Program-made: the position numbers and the translations under genes
Source of the DNA: Arenibaculum pallidiluteum
GTDB taxonomy: Bacteria; Pseudomonadota; Alphaproteobacteria; Azospirillales; Azospirillaceae
Assembly: GCF_017355985.1 (NCBI RefSeq)
Contig: NZ_JAFIQU010000014.1
Coordinates: forward strand, 62,001-126,000
Reading direction: 5' to 3'
Length of the DNA: 64,000 nt
Notes under the pieces: model-generated
The model's database searches: none
The model's input: the letters and a program-made list of their open reading frames with translations, nothing else
What the model was told of the DNA's origin: nothing
Shown here: piece by piece, positions 1 through 10,363 of the stretch
Layout: every line of letters begins with the position of its first letter
Numbering within the stretch: the stretch's first letter is position 1

Positions 1-1301
1 GCCCGGATCGCGCTCGCCATGCCGTAGCCGATCAGCCAGCTCCCCTCGCGGCGGCTTGCGGGCTCGGCCGGGCGCCGTTCCCAGCCGAAGCGGCGCGCGC
101 CCTCGCGCAGGCAGTCGGCGAGCCGGCGGCCGTTCAGGGGCACGCCCAACTCCGGGTCGATGTCGGTGTCATTCCGCAACCGCAGCTCGACGGGATCGAT
201 GCCGAGCCTGTGGGCGAGCTCGTCCATGGCCGTCTCGAGGGCGAGCAGGCCCGGCAGTTCGCCCGGCCCGCGCACGGCCTCGCCGGGCGTGAGGTCGAGA
301 TCCGTGGTGTAGTGCCTGGTCAGACGGTTGGGCGCGGCGTAGAGCGAACGGCTGACGGTCGCGGTCTGCTCGATCCAGGGCAGGGTGGCCACGCTCTGCA
401 TGTTCACGTCGTGGCCAAGGCCTGTCAGGCGGCCGTCGGGCGTCGCGCTGAGACGGACCCGCTGGATCGTTGCCGGCCGCTGTCCCGTCAGGGTGAAGAC
501 CTGCCGGCGCGTGAGCACGACCTTGACCGGCCGGCCGAGCGCGCGCGCGGCCAGGGCCGCCAGCACGGCCTCGGCATGGAGGTAGAGCTTCGAGCCGAAG
601 CCGCCGCCGACATAGGCCGCATCGACCGTGACCCGGTCCTCGTCCAGGAGCAGCGTCTCGGCCAGGGCCGCCCGGCCGGGCGCGACCATCTGCGTCGAGA
701 GATAGACCGTCAGGCGGCCGTCGCGCCAGTCCGCGAGGCAGGCGTGCGGCTCCATGGGCTGCGAGAGGTGGTAGGGGGTGGTGTAGGTCTCGTCCACCGT
801 GACGGGCCCCTCGGCCATGGCTCGGTCGATGTCGCCGAAACGGGTCTCGCCGGGCAGGCCGAGGCTGATCGTCTCCTGGGGCTCGGCGCGGTCGGCATGG
901 GCGGCCAAGTCGTAGGCGCCGGGCTCGCGCTCGTACTCGACCCTGACCAGCGCCGCGGCGGCGCGTGCCTGCTCGAACGTCTCCGCGACCACCAGGGCGA
1001 CGGGCTGGCCGTAATAGCTGATCCCGTCACCGGCGAGCTGGGGGTTCGGGCGGTCGAAGATCGTCGGCTTGGCGACGAGAGGCGCCTGCGGCGGCGCGTT
1101 CAGGTGCGTCAGCACGAGGGTGACGCCGGGCGCCGCCTCGGCGTCGCGCGCATCGATGAGGGTGATGCGTCCCTTGGCGATGGCGGCACCGCGGATGAAG
1201 CCGTAGAGCGCGGGACCCGCGTCCTGACGCTCGTAGGAATAGGCGGCGCGGCCCGCGACCTTCAGCGGCCCGTCGATGCGGCTGATGGCGGCACCGATCA
1301 T
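1..1301 (-). CDS. paoC: Aldehyde/xanthine oxidoreductase, molybdopterin-binding subunit (PaoC-like), C-terminus off the window
   Basis: Large Moco subunit of a three-subunit xanthine-oxidase-family enzyme that oxidises aldehydes to acids. The protein starts [20 protein letters not shown], the usual opening of PaoC/YagR-type subunits, and reads without a stop for about 433 codons to the left edge. The Moco-binding GGGFGSK motif is present near residue 220. Members are normally about 730 residues, so the last 300 or so, including the catalytic glutamate region, lie outside the window. The ATG overlaps the stop of the FAD subunit (ATGA), which indicates translational coupling. Family is clear; the substrate is not, and the pao name rests on subunit layout. 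Confidence 0.9.
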   Translation of the reverse strand, partial: MIGAAISRIDGPLKVAGRAAYSYERQDAGPALYGFIRGAAIAKGRITLIDARDAEAAPGVTLVLTHLNAPPQAPLVAKPTIFDRPNPQLAGDGISYYGQPVALVVAETFEQARAAAALVRVEYEREPGAYDLAAHADRAEPQETISLGLPGETRFGDIDRAMAEGPVTVDETYTTPYHLSQPMEPHACLADWRDGRLTVYLSTQMVAPGRAALAETLLLDEDRVTVDAAYVGGGFGSKLYLHAEAVLAALAARALGRPVKVVLTRRQVFTLTGQRPATIQRVRLSATPDGRLTGLGHDVNMQSVATLPWIEQTATVSRSLYAAPNRLTRHYTTDLDLTPGEAVRGPGELPGLLALETAMDELAHRLGIDPVELRLRNDTDIDPELGVPLNGRRLADCLREGARRFGWERRPAEPASRREGSWLIGYGMASAIR

Positions 1302-2284
1302 GACGTCTCTCCCTGGCGGGCGGTGTCGAGCGTGGCCGCCAGCGTCCGGCGCACGAGCGGCAGCTTGTAGGCGTTGTGTTCCGTGGGGCGGGCGCCGGCC
1401 AGGACCAGGTCGGCGATGGGATCCGCCGCGGCGTCCTCGCCCTCGGCGAAGAGGCGCTCCGCCGCCTCCACCCGCCAGGGCTTGTGCGCAAGCCCGCCGA
1501 AGGCGAGCCGGTCGACGACGACCCGGCCGGACCGGACCTTCGCGACCAGCGCCACCGCCACGTTGGCGAAGGCGTAGGAGGCGCGCTCGCGGACCTTGCG
1601 GTACAGGTGGATGCCGCCGCGAGGCGGCGGCAGCGTCACGGCGGTGATCAGCTCCCCGGGCCCGAGGACGGTCTCGATATGCGGCGTATCCCCGGGCAGC
1701 CGGTGGAAATCCGCGATCGCGATCGAACGGCCGCTTCCATCGGGCGCCATCGTCTCGACCGTGGCATCGAGGGCCCTGAGCGCCACCGCCATGTCAGACG
1801 GATGGGTGGCGATGCAGGCTTCGCTGCTGCCTAGGATCGCGTGGTTATGACTGAGGCCGCCCAGCGCCGCACAGCCCGTGCCCGGCTCGCGCTTGTTGCA
1901 GGGCATGGCAGTGTCATAGAAGTAGGGGCACCGCGTGCGCTGCATCAGGTTGCCGCCCGTCGTCGCCCTGTTGCGGAGCTGGCCCGAAGCGCCGGCGACG
2001 ATCGCCCTGGAGAGCACGCCGTAGTCCCGCCGCACCCGCGGGTCGGCGGCCAAGTCGGTGTTGCGCACCAGCGCCCCGATCCGCAGGCCGCCATCCCCGG
2101 TCTCCTCGACGTGGTCGAGGCCGAGGCGGTTCACGTCCACGAGGTGGGTCGGAGTCTCGATCTCCAGCTTCATCAGGTCGAGCAGGTTGGTGCCGCCCGC
2201 GATGAACCGTGCGCCCGGCGTCCGTGCGACGGCGGCGACCGCCTCGGCCGCGGTCTCGGCGCGCTCGTAGGTGAAGGCCCTCAT
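1298..2284 (-). CDS. paoB: Aldehyde oxidoreductase FAD-binding subunit (PaoB-like)
   Basis: Middle subunit passing electrons between the [2Fe-2S] subunit and the Moco subunit through FAD. The 328-residue protein begins [12 protein letters not shown] and carries the FAD-binding motif [12 protein letters not shown] near residues 27-38 and [11 protein letters not shown] near 102-112. Cysteines at about 119, 129, 138 and 157 match the extra [4Fe-4S] cluster loop known from E. coli PaoB and absent from ordinary xanthine dehydrogenases. The frame stays open upstream into the 2Fe-2S gene, but the start at 2284 fits the family and overlaps the upstream gene's stop. Confidence 0.93.
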   Translation of the reverse strand: MRAFTYERAETAAEAVAAVARTPGARFIAGGTNLLDLMKLEIETPTHLVDVNRLGLDHVEETGDGGLRIGALVRNTDLAADPRVRRDYGVLSRAIVAGASGQLRNRATTGGNLMQRTRCPYFYDTAMPCNKREPGTGCAALGGLSHNHAILGSSEACIATHPSDMAVALRALDATVETMAPDGSGRSIAIADFHRLPGDTPHIETVLGPGELITAVTLPPPRGGIHLYRKVRERASYAFANVAVALVAKVRSGRVVVDRLAFGGLAHKPWRVEAAERLFAEGEDAAADPIADLVLAGARPTEHNAYKLPLVRRTLAATLDTARQGETS

Positions 2285-2841
2285 GACCGGCCTCCCGCGA
2301 CCTCGCGTATGGCCGCGATGATGTTGGGGTAGGCCGCGCAGCGACAGATGTTGCCGCTCATCCTTTCCCGGATCTCCGCGTCCGAGCAGGTCGGGGCCGC
2401 GGTGAGCGCGCCGGTGACGTGGCTCGGGATGCCGGCCTCGATCTCGCCCAGGACGCAGACGGCGGAGAGGATCTGGCCCGGCGTGCAGTAGCCGCACTGG
2501 AAGCCGTCATGCTCCACGAAGGCCTTCTGCATTGGGTGCAGCGCCTCGGGCGTGCCCAGCCCCTCGACCGTGGTGATGTCGTCGCCGTCATGCATCACGG
2601 CAAGCGTCAGGCAGCTGTTGGCGCGCCGCCCGTTGACGATCACGGTGCAGGCCCCGCACTGGCCCTGGTCGCAACCTTTCTTGGTGCCCGTCAGATGCAG
2701 ATGCTCGCGCAGTGCGTCGAGAAGCGTCGTGCGCGGGTCGAGTTCGAGCACGTGGTCACGGTTGTTTACCCGCAACCGCGTGGGCACCCCGCCCGGCTGG
2801 CGGCCCGGCTGGCGGCCCGGATGTGTTGCGATACTGCTCAT
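2281..2841 (-). CDS. paoA: Aldehyde oxidoreductase 2Fe-2S subunit (PaoA-like)
   Basis: Small iron-sulfur subunit, 186 residues, first gene of the paoABC-type operon. It has the plant-type [2Fe-2S] set at C57, C62, C65 and C77 (motif [10 protein letters not shown]) and the second cluster at C116, C119, C166 and C168 (QCGYC and ICRCA). The chosen ATG follows a good ribosome site (GGAGGAAA). The N-terminus has a short [11 protein letters not shown] repeat but no twin-arginine signal, unlike E. coli PaoA, so a cytoplasmic enzyme is possible. Operon order A-B-C is conserved with four-base overlaps. Confidence 0.94.
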   Translation of the reverse strand: MSSIATHPGRQPGRQPGGVPTRLRVNNRDHVLELDPRTTLLDALREHLHLTGTKKGCDQGQCGACTVIVNGRRANSCLTLAVMHDGDDITTVEGLGTPEALHPMQKAFVEHDGFQCGYCTPGQILSAVCVLGEIEAGIPSHVTGALTAAPTCSDAEIRERMSGNICRCAAYPNIIAAIREVAGGRS

Positions 2842-3209
2842 CGTCGCGCTTTCCTCCGCGTGAAAATACAGCCTCGCTCGTGCATCGTATTTGATGCATA
2901 ACGGCGATGTGCCCAACGGCCCGAATACTGTTCGCGTTGCGCAGACCTGGCCCGAAAACTGTCATCCCGGGGCACGACGGCACTCGACGCCTGGCGCATG
3001 TCCAGCAGCACCGACGGATTGGGCATCCCTCAAGAGAGATTATCGCCGTGGGTTCGCGCCCTACGGTAGACTGGAAGTCCGGGAGCCTTGCCCGATCTTC
3101 CACGCTGCTGGCGCAGCGCAGTCCGCCTGCCGGGCCGAGGATCGGACCGCGCCGGCAAAACGGGGTGCGGCTCCGGGCGGCCGCGACGGTCCAAAAAATG
3201 GGAGGAAGC
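2842..3209. promoter_or_regulatory. Divergent promoter region between paoA-like gene and AraC regulator
   Basis: The 368-base interval separates two divergent genes. At 2881-2898 there is a perfect inverted repeat (TGCATC, six-base spacer, GATGCA), 40 bases upstream of the paoA start. This is a natural place for an operator of the neighbouring AraC-type protein, but binding is inference. No gene was seen in the interval. Confidence 0.4.
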
Positions 3210-4202
3210 ATGGAACGGCAGCGGGAACTGGCGTCCCTGATCGACCGCTATGCCCGAACCGAAGGCGTGAACGAGACCGCGATCCCGGGCCTGTTTCTGC
3301 TCCGCTATTCCCGGCTCACGGAGCCGATGGCGACGATCTTCGAGCCGATGGTCTGCATCACGGCGCAGGGCAGCAAGCAGATGATCTGCGGCAAGACCAT
3401 GCTCCAGTACGACGGCGGGCACTATTTCCTGGCCACGGCCGACGCCCACGCCGTCGGGCAGGTGATCGAGGCATCGCCCTCGTTCCCGTACCTCTGCATG
3501 AGCTACCGGCTTGACGCGTCCAAGCTGGCCGCGCTGGCGCTTGAGCTGGACATCAAGGCGGCCCCCGACGACGAGCCGGGCTCCAGCCTCTCGCCGGGAC
3601 GCGTGACGCCCGAGCTGATGGATGCGGCGATCCGCCTCGTGGCGCTGCTCGGAGCACCGCAGGACCAGGCGGTGCTGGCCCCCCTGGCCGAGCGCGAGCT
3701 CATGTACCGGCTGCTCACCGGGGAAACGGCTGCCAGCCTTCTCCACATCGCCATGGCCGAAAACAGGCTGCAGCAGGTCAACCGGGCGATCGGCTGGATC
3801 AAGAGGAACTACACCCGCCCTTTCAGCATCGATGTGCTGGCGGCGGAGGCCCGAATGAGCGTCTCGGCCCTGCACAAGCACTTCAAGGCGGTGACGGGGG
3901 CGAGCCCGCTGCAGTACCAGAAGCAGCTTCGCCTGCACGAGGCCCGGCGCCTGATCATCTCCGGCATCACGGACGCGGCCACCGCCGGCTTCACCGTCGG
4001 ATACGAGAGTCCGTCGCAGTTCAGCCGCGAGTACCGGCGGCTTTTCGGGGCACCGCCCCTGCGCGACGCGGCCCGGCTGCGCGCCTCCTCGCTGCCTGCC
4101 TCGCTCCCGGCCGGTGCCGCGGAGGCGCCCGAGGGACCACCCGGCCCGCCGCCAGGCAGCCCCGAGGAACGTGGCGCCGACCCGCCCCAGCCCTTCGCCT
4201 GA
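3210..4202 (+). CDS. AraC-family transcriptional regulator (AraC_N type)
   Basis: Probable regulator of the divergent aldehyde oxidoreductase operon. The 330-residue protein has an N-terminal AraC_N-type sensing domain (about residues 20-170, with ITAQGSKQMICGK) and two C-terminal helix-turn-helix units (about 195-290; FSIDVLAAEARMSVSALHKH and GFTVGYESPSQFSREYRRLF). The last 40 residues are a proline/alanine-rich low-complexity tail. GGAGGA at 3201-3206 fixes the start at 3210; an ATG at 3198 lies before that site. E. coli YqhC, an aldehyde-responsive regulator, has a similar architecture, but the inducer here is unknown. Confidence 0.88.
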   Translation: MERQRELASLIDRYARTEGVNETAIPGLFLLRYSRLTEPMATIFEPMVCITAQGSKQMICGKTMLQYDGGHYFLATADAHAVGQVIEASPSFPYLCMSYRLDASKLAALALELDIKAAPDDEPGSSLSPGRVTPELMDAAIRLVALLGAPQDQAVLAPLAERELMYRLLTGETAASLLHIAMAENRLQQVNRAIGWIKRNYTRPFSIDVLAAEARMSVSALHKHFKAVTGASPLQYQKQLRLHEARRLIISGITDAATAGFTVGYESPSQFSREYRRLFGAPPLRDAARLRASSLPASLPAGAAEAPEGPPGPPPGSPEERGADPPQPFA

Positions 4203-4489
4203 CGCATCACCCGGGATGCGGCAGCAGGGGGGCCGCAGCTCTTCCGGTTCCTTGACGCGGGAGCATCTCGGGCCGAAGCTTCGCGACGGGCCGCCACGGC
4301 TGGCAGCCGGACGGCTCCGCGGGTGCCGGGCCGCAGCGAGCGGCCGAGAATGGCGGCCCGCCAACGGAACCGGAGCCCAAGGCGGCGACCCGGGCGCCAC
4401 CAGCCCGGGCATGACGATGGGCGGCCCGCCGCCGCGATGCTGGATGCCGCGTGCCCACCTCGGCCGCCCCGACCAGGGAGAGGCGATCC

Positions 4490-5086
4490 ATGATCCACTG
4501 GCAGGCTGGATGCCGTTCCACCGCACCCGCACCACACCCCGGTGCGCGGCTCCGAGCCGCGGCAGCGGCGCTGCTCTCGGCCGCGTGCCTCGCGGCGCCT
4601 CGGGCCGAAGCCGCCGCGCCGGCGCCCGTGGCGATCGCTGTCTTCGATTTCGAGATGGAGGATTTCAGCGCCGGAGCCTCGTCCTCCGGCGCCAGCCAGG
4701 CTGATGCCGGGCATCTCTCGAGTGTCACTGACGAGGTGCGCCGCATCCTCGCGCAATCCGGACGCTACCGGCTCGTCGATGTCGGCAGGGCGGGCTCGGG
4801 CGAGTCCGCTGCCGGGGCGGCCGCGAAGGCACGTGCGCTGCGCCATTGCGGCGGCTGCGATGCCGAGATCGCGAGGACGCTCGGCGCGGAGCAGTCCTTC
4901 GTCGGCGTCGTCCGGCGGATCAGCCGCACCGAGTACCTGGTCTGGTTCCAGATCCGCGATGCCCGGTCCGGCGCAGTCGTCCTGGACGGAAACAGCGGCC
5001 TCAACATGGGCGCCGACTACTCGTGGATCCGGGGCGCGGGACGACTGGTCCGGGCGCGGCTGACGGAAAGCCAGGACCGGAGGTGA
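4490..5086 (+). CDS. Secreted DUF2380/DUF3280-like protein
   Basis: 198-residue protein with a long basic N-terminus, then a hydrophobic Ala-rich stretch (about residues 21-42) that looks like a signal peptide. The mature part opens VAIAVFDFEMEDFSAG and contains HCGGCDAEIARTLGA and a closing SWIRGAGRLVRARL. This resembles the DUF3280/DUF2380 family, in which I recall a VFDFEL start, a C-x-x-C-D element and an SW-RG ending. Function is unknown. GGGAGAGG lies just upstream of the ATG. It stands alone between the AraC gene and the sensor kinase. Confidence 0.7.
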   Translation: MIHWQAGCRSTAPAPHPGARLRAAAAALLSAACLAAPRAEAAAPAPVAIAVFDFEMEDFSAGASSSGASQADAGHLSSVTDEVRRILAQSGRYRLVDVGRAGSGESAAGAAAKARALRHCGGCDAEIARTLGAEQSFVGVVRRISRTEYLVWFQIRDARSGAVVLDGNSGLNMGADYSWIRGAGRLVRARLTESQDRR

Positions 5087-5324
5087 CGCCCGCCTCGACG
5101 GACCTGCCGATCGGCTGAGCGGCGGGCTCTCCGATTGGCCGATGGACAGTGGCGAAGCGAAATCCATATTCAATTCGCCGGGTCTGGTGGGCCGGGCGTG
5201 CCCGGGCGAAGTGCGGGCAGAGGCCGGCTGACATCGGAGTGGGACCGGAAGCGATGGACGACGCCTTGGGTCAGTGGCGGCGAAACGATGATGCCGCCGG
5301 AGAGGCGTCGAGGGGCTGCGCCGC

Positions 5325-8030
5325 GTGAGCGACCTGCAGACACCGCTGCCATCGCCGCCACCAGGTCTGCGCGGCAGGGAGGCCGAAACCCCGCTGCCCA
5401 CCCCCGAAGGCGCGGGACGGCCGCTCGTTGCGGAGCACGGATGGCTCGCGCAGGCCTTCGAACACGCCCTTGGGCCGGTCGCCATCCTCGCCGGCGCCGA
5501 CCACGTCCTGGTCATGGCGAACCCGGCCTTCCGGGACTTCTGCGACGGGCGCGACGTAGTCGGGAACCCGCTGCGCCAGGCGCTGCCCGGGCTGGAGGGA
5601 CAGGGTATCCTGGAACGCCTCGACCGCGTCCGCGCGAGCGGCGAGGCACTGCGCGCCACGGCAGTGCCGGTTCGGCTCCACCGGGGCGACGGGCCCGAGG
5701 AGACGCGCCGTCTCGATATCGTGTTCCAGCCGCTGCGCGATGCGCAGGGGAGGGTCGCAGGCATCTGCCTGCATGCCTTGGACGTGACGGAGCGGATCGC
5801 CGCCGAGCGTGCGCTGCGCGACACCGAGGAACGCTATCGGCTGGCCGCCCAGGCGACCAGCGACGCGATCTGGGACTGGGACCTCGTCTCCGACCATGTG
5901 AGCTGGAACGAGGCCGTTCAGGAGCTCTTCGGGCACCGGCTTGCCGACGTGGGACCCTCGGGAGCCTGGTGGAAGGCGACCATTCACCCGGAGGATCGCG
6001 GACGCGTCATCGCCAGCATCCAGGCGGCGATCGCGAGGGCCGGGGATGGCTGGAGCGAGGAGTACCGGTTCCGCCGGGCCGACGGCAGCTACGCCCACGT
6101 GCTCGACCGCGGGACCGTGATCCGCGACGGCGAGGGGCGCGCGCTGCGGATGGTGGGCGCCATGCTGGACCTCAGCGAGCGCAAGGCGGTCGAGACTGCG
6201 CTGCGGGAGCGCGAGGCGACGATCCGCAGCTGGCTCAACGCGGTGCCCCAGATGGTGTGGTCGACGCGGCCCGACGGCCATCACGAGTTCTTCAACGACC
6301 GCTGGTACGAGTTCACCGGCGTCCCGCATGGCTCCACCGACGGCGCCGCCTGGAACGGCATCGTCCATCCCGACGACAGGGCTCGAACCTGGGAGCGCTG
6401 GCGCAACAGCCTCGCGACCGGCGAGGCCTACGAGATCGAGTACCGGCTGCGCCATCACACCGGCGAGTACCGCTGGGCGCTCGGCCGGGCGCTGCCGGTG
6501 CGCGACGAGACCGGCGCGATCAGCCGCTGGATGGGGACCTGCACCGAAATCGACGAGCTCAGGCGCACCGCGGACGAGCTGCGGCGCACTTCCGCGCTGC
6601 TCCGCCTGATCGGCGATTCGACACCCGACCTCATCTACGCCAAGGATCGCGACAGCCGCGCCCTCTACGTGAACGCCGCCTTGCAGCGCCTCGTCGGACG
6701 GCCGGCCGAGGAGATCATTGGGCGCTCCGATCGTGACTGGGCGCCGAGCCGCGCCGAGGCGGAGATGATCATCGTCAATGACAGCCGGGTCATGGAGTCC
6801 GGCGAGATCGTCGACATGGACGAGATGTTCACCGGCATCAACGGCGAGACTCGCTACTACCGCTCGGTCAAGTCGCCGCTGCGGGACGAGGCCGGCAACA
6901 TCATCGGCCTCGTGGGCGTCACCAGCGACATGACCGATCGCCGACGGGCCGAGGAGCGCGAGCGCCTCCTCGCGCGCGAGGTCGACCACCGCGCCAAGAA
7001 CCTGCTCGCCGTGGTCCAGTCGGTGGTGCAGCTCACGCGGGCCGAGGATATCGGGGCCTTCAAGACCGCCGTCAGGGGGCGCATCCAGTCCCTTGCGCGC
7101 GCCCACAGCCTGCTCGCGGCCTCGCGCTGGGAAGGCGCGGATCTCATGCAGCTCGCGACCGACGAGCTGGCGCCCTTCGCCAGCCGGGACGCATCGCGCC
7201 TGCGGATTGGCGGGCCGGCCACCCGCCTGCGCCCCGAGGCAGCGCAGGCCCTCGCCCTCGTGCTGCACGAGCTGGTCACCAACGCCGCGAAGTACGGCGC
7301 GCTGTCGTCGGAGGCCGGATTCATCGAGCTGAGCTGGCAGACAGCGGACGACGGCCCGGCCCGGCACCTGGTGCTGCGCTGGCAGGAGCGCGGCGGCCCG
7401 AATGTCGAGCCGCCGACGCGGCACGGCTTCGGTTCGACGCTGATCCGCGCCAGCATGCAGATGCAGCTGAAGGGCACCGTCGAGCTCGAATGGAATCCGA
7501 AGGGGCTCGTCTGCACCCTGAAGATCCCGGCCGAGCAGCTCGCCCCGATCGAGCCGGAAGGCAGCCGCCGGCGTCAGGACGGAGCCGTATCCCCGGACGG
7601 GGCGGGCGCCCGCCTCCAGGGGCGCCAGATCCTCGTGGTCGAGGACGAGGCCCTGATCGCCCTGCAGATGGAGGAGGACCTGGGCGAGGCCGGCTGCATC
7701 GTCGTCGGCCCCGCCTCGCGCATCGGCGACGCCTTCGACCTGCTCTACGGCAATCCGGTCGAGGCGGCGTTCCTGGACGTCGACGTCGCCGGCGAGCGAA
7801 GCTTCGTGATCGCCGACATCCTGACGTCCAAGCGCATCCCCTTCGCCTTCGTGACGGGCTTCAACACGGCGGCCACCCTGCCCGACCGGTTCCGCAGCAT
7901 CCCCGTGGTATCGAAGCCCTTCACCACGGACGAGCTGCTGGCCGCGCTCTCGAGGCTCGTCCGCACCCCGCCCGCGCCGGCCGGCGACACCGGCTCCTCG
8001 GCGCCCGCGAGGGATGCGGAAATCGGCTGA
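5325..8030 (+). CDS. HWE-family hybrid sensor histidine kinase with multiple PAS domains
   Basis: 901-residue soluble kinase with no membrane span. Domains in order: an N-terminal PAS-like region (about 45-165), two PAS_3-type modules (about 170-290 and 300-410), a further PAS (about 430-545), an HWE phosphoacceptor (EVDHRAKNLLAVV), the HWE ATPase domain and a C-terminal receiver domain. The family hallmarks are visible: the N-box histidine in LVLHELVTNAAKYGALS and the W-x-E in LRWQERGG. The receiver has VVEDEA and a phosphoacceptor Asp in AFLDVDV near residue 818. The start is GTG. HWE kinases are often light, redox or general-stress sensors in alphaproteobacteria; the signal here is unknown. 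The 3' end faces the MHYT kinase gene. Confidence 0.93.
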   Translation: MSDLQTPLPSPPPGLRGREAETPLPTPEGAGRPLVAEHGWLAQAFEHALGPVAILAGADHVLVMANPAFRDFCDGRDVVGNPLRQALPGLEGQGILERLDRVRASGEALRATAVPVRLHRGDGPEETRRLDIVFQPLRDAQGRVAGICLHALDVTERIAAERALRDTEERYRLAAQATSDAIWDWDLVSDHVSWNEAVQELFGHRLADVGPSGAWWKATIHPEDRGRVIASIQAAIARAGDGWSEEYRFRRADGSYAHVLDRGTVIRDGEGRALRMVGAMLDLSERKAVETALREREATIRSWLNAVPQMVWSTRPDGHHEFFNDRWYEFTGVPHGSTDGAAWNGIVHPDDRARTWERWRNSLATGEAYEIEYRLRHHTGEYRWALGRALPVRDETGAISRWMGTCTEIDELRRTADELRRTSALLRLIGDSTPDLIYAKDRDSRALYVNAALQRLVGRPAEEIIGRSDRDWAPSRAEAEMIIVNDSRVMESGEIVDMDEMFTGINGETRYYRSVKSPLRDEAGNIIGLVGVTSDMTDRRRAEERERLLAREVDHRAKNLLAVVQSVVQLTRAEDIGAFKTAVRGRIQSLARAHSLLAASRWEGADLMQLATDELAPFASRDASRLRIGGPATRLRPEAAQALALVLHELVTNAAKYGALSSEAGFIELSWQTADDGPARHLVLRWQERGGPNVEPPTRHGFGSTLIRASMQMQLKGTVELEWNPKGLVCTLKIPAEQLAPIEPEGSRRRQDGAVSPDGAGARLQGRQILVVEDEALIALQMEEDLGEAGCIVVGPASRIGDAFDLLYGNPVEAAFLDVDVAGERSFVIADILTSKRIPFAFVTGFNTAATLPDRFRSIPVVSKPFTTDELLAALSRLVRTPPAPAGDTGSSAPARDAEIG

Positions 8031-8062
8031 AGCCGGGGCGGCCTCCGAGAGGCGGCCCGGGC

Positions 8063-10363
8063 TCAGCCATGCCGCGTACGGAACGGCAGCACGTTCTTTG
8101 GAGCCGGATGCGGCTGCAGGCAGTTCGCGATCGCCCGCGCGAGTTCCGCCTGGTCGAAGGGCTTCCCGAGCCTGACGAGATTCTCGCAGGTCTCAGGTGG
8201 AAGCTGGGCGTATCCGGTGGCGAGAATGGCCTTCAGCTGCGGCCGCTCGGTTCGGATCGCACCGACGAGCTGGACGCCTGTCATGCCGGGCATGGCCTGG
8301 TCGGTGATGACGAGATCGACCGTCTGGCCGGAGCGGAGCAGGTCGAGCGCCGTCTCTCCCGAGCAGGCCTTGACGACGGTATGCCCGAGGTCTTCCAGCA
8401 GGGCCGCCGTGCTCATCAGCACGAGGGCATCGTCGTCGACCGCCAGCACCGTAAGCCTGCCATCCTCGGGCTTCGTTTCCGGCTCGGACCCGTCCGCCTC
8501 CCCGGCTTCGGCAAGGCTCGCGGTCTCCGCCTCGGGCAGCCAGATCTCGGCGGTCGTGCCCTCGCCCTTGCGGCTCCGCAGGACGAGGCATCCGCCCGAC
8601 TGCTCGGCCAGCCCATGGACCATTGAGAGACCGAGCCCCGTGCCCTTGCCCACGCCCTTGGTCGTGAAGAAGGGCTCCTGCACCCGCGCCAGGACGTCCT
8701 CGTCCATGCCTTCGCCGGTATCGGAGACGGAAAGACAGACGTAGCGCCCCGGCTTCAGGGGGCCGCCCTGCTCCGGCGCGACCGTCCCGGGCCGCGCGGC
8801 GATGGTGATGACGCCGCCGCCGGGCATCGCGTCCCGGGAGTTCACCGCCAAGTTGAGAAGCGCCAGCTCGAGCTGGTTGGCATCGACATGGGCGCGCGGA
8901 ACCTCGGCCGAGAAGAGCGTCTCGATCCTGACCTGGGGCCCGATGGAGCGCTGCAGGAGATCGGTCATGCCACGTACGAGCTCCGGCACGTCGACCGCCT
9001 GGGGCTTCAGGTCCTGGCGTCGCGCGAAGGCGAGCATGCGCTGGGTCAGCACCGATCCGCGCCGCGCCCCCTGGATTGCGTTGTCGCAGAGGCTCCGGAG
9101 CTTCGGATCGTCGGGCAGACGCTTGTTCAGGAGTTCGAGGCTGCCGAGCACGATTGCCAGCAGGTTGTTGAAGTCGTGCGCGATGCCGCCGGTCAGCTGG
9201 CCGATGGCCTCAACCTTCAGGGCCTGCCGGAGCGCCCCTTCGGCCTGCCTGCGCGCGGTCACGTCCATCAGCCCGCCCATGGCGCGCAGGAAGCGCCCGT
9301 CGGCGTCGCGCTCGACCTTGGACGACATCACCACGTCGCGCACCTGCCCGCCACGGGTGACGAAGCAATAATCCGCCTCCGGCAGCAGGCCTTCGGAGAC
9401 GAGCTTCGGCCAATCCACCTGCGCATGACGGACCATGGAGGCCGGCGTCATGAAATCGGTCAGTGGCCGGCCCTCCACCTCGTCGCGGCGATAGCCCAGG
9501 AGATCGAGCCAGGCATCGCTCACCTGCTCGATGATCCCGTCCGCGTCCAGCGAATGGAGGGGCAGCGGGGTCTTGCGGTAGAGCGTGCGGAAGCGCTCCT
9601 CACTCCGGCGCAGAGCTGCCGCCTCGCGCTCGGCGAGCGTGGCGAAGCGCCTGTCGAACATGGCGGCGACGAGACCCAGAAACAGGATCAGGAGCGTCGC
9701 GGTCGCGACCGCCAGGGCCACGCCGGTCTGCGCGAGGCTGGCATGGCCGTGGGCCGCATCCACGCCGGAATGGGCGGTGAAGACGGCGCCCTGCATGGCC
9801 GCGTAGTGCATGCCGGAAATGGCGAGCCCCATGACGATGGCCGCCACCAGCTTCTGGACGGGACCCGTGCGCCTGAAGGCCAGCCAGAGGGCGATGGCCG
9901 CCGCGCCGATGGCGATCAGGATCGCGACCGCGACCCAGACGCGGGCATGGCTGAGATCCGCCGACATCCGCATCGCCGCCATGCCGAGATAGTGCATGGC
10001 GGCGATGCCCAGCCCCATCACGATGCCGCTGGTCATCAATGCGGCACGTCCGGCATTCCGCCGGCTCACGACGAAGAATGCGCCGCCGGTCACGGCGATC
10101 GCGATCAGCAGGGAAAGGAGGGTGAGCTCCAGGTCGTAGTGAACGTCCATTCCGGGCATGCTGAAGGCCAGCATCGCCACGAAATGCATCGACCAGATGC
10201 CGCCGCCCATGGCCACGGCCGCCGCGGAAAGCCATGCATACCGGGTCTTTCCTGCGGAGGCCCGCGCGCGGCCGGCGAGGTCGAGGGCGGCGTATGACGC
10301 GACGCCGGCAATCAGGACCGAGAGCGCGACGAGCGTCGCGTCGTGGGCTCCAGCGATGATCAT
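8063..10363 (-). CDS. MHYT-domain hybrid sensor histidine kinase
   Basis: About 766 residues. The N-terminal membrane half carries three MHYT repeats (SMHFVAML, AMHYLGMA, GMHYAAMQ), proposed to bind a metal and sense a diatomic gas or redox state. A PAS domain follows (about 280-395), then HisKA (GGIAHDFNNLLAIVLGSLE), HATPase (NLAVNSRDAMPGG, GTGLGLSMVHG) and a C-terminal receiver with Asp in LVITDQAMPGMTG. The ATG at 10363 suits the family, because MHYT domains start almost at the N-terminus. An in-frame ATG at 10405 and a longer frame to 10519 are alternatives. No cognate response regulator is adjacent. Confidence 0.9.
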   Translation of the reverse strand: MIIAGAHDATLVALSVLIAGVASYAALDLAGRARASAGKTRYAWLSAAAVAMGGGIWSMHFVAMLAFSMPGMDVHYDLELTLLSLLIAIAVTGGAFFVVSRRNAGRAALMTSGIVMGLGIAAMHYLGMAAMRMSADLSHARVWVAVAILIAIGAAAIALWLAFRRTGPVQKLVAAIVMGLAISGMHYAAMQGAVFTAHSGVDAAHGHASLAQTGVALAVATATLLILFLGLVAAMFDRRFATLAEREAAALRRSEERFRTLYRKTPLPLHSLDADGIIEQVSDAWLDLLGYRRDEVEGRPLTDFMTPASMVRHAQVDWPKLVSEGLLPEADYCFVTRGGQVRDVVMSSKVERDADGRFLRAMGGLMDVTARRQAEGALRQALKVEAIGQLTGGIAHDFNNLLAIVLGSLELLNKRLPDDPKLRSLCDNAIQGARRGSVLTQRMLAFARRQDLKPQAVDVPELVRGMTDLLQRSIGPQVRIETLFSAEVPRAHVDANQLELALLNLAVNSRDAMPGGGVITIAARPGTVAPEQGGPLKPGRYVCLSVSDTGEGMDEDVLARVQEPFFTTKGVGKGTGLGLSMVHGLAEQSGGCLVLRSRKGEGTTAEIWLPEAETASLAEAGEADGSEPETKPEDGRLTVLAVDDDALVLMSTAALLEDLGHTVVKACSGETALDLLRSGQTVDLVITDQAMPGMTGVQLVGAIRTERPQLKAILATGYAQLPPETCENLVRLGKPFDQAELARAIANCLQPHPAPKNVLPFRTRHG

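Noticed and set aside
3030-4535. 501-codon minus-strand frame opposite the AraC gene
   Set aside because: Shadow of the AraC regulator; no ribosome site or family motif.
5271-7424. Long minus-strand frame opposite the HWE kinase
   Set aside because: Antisense shadow of an unambiguous PAS/HWE kinase.
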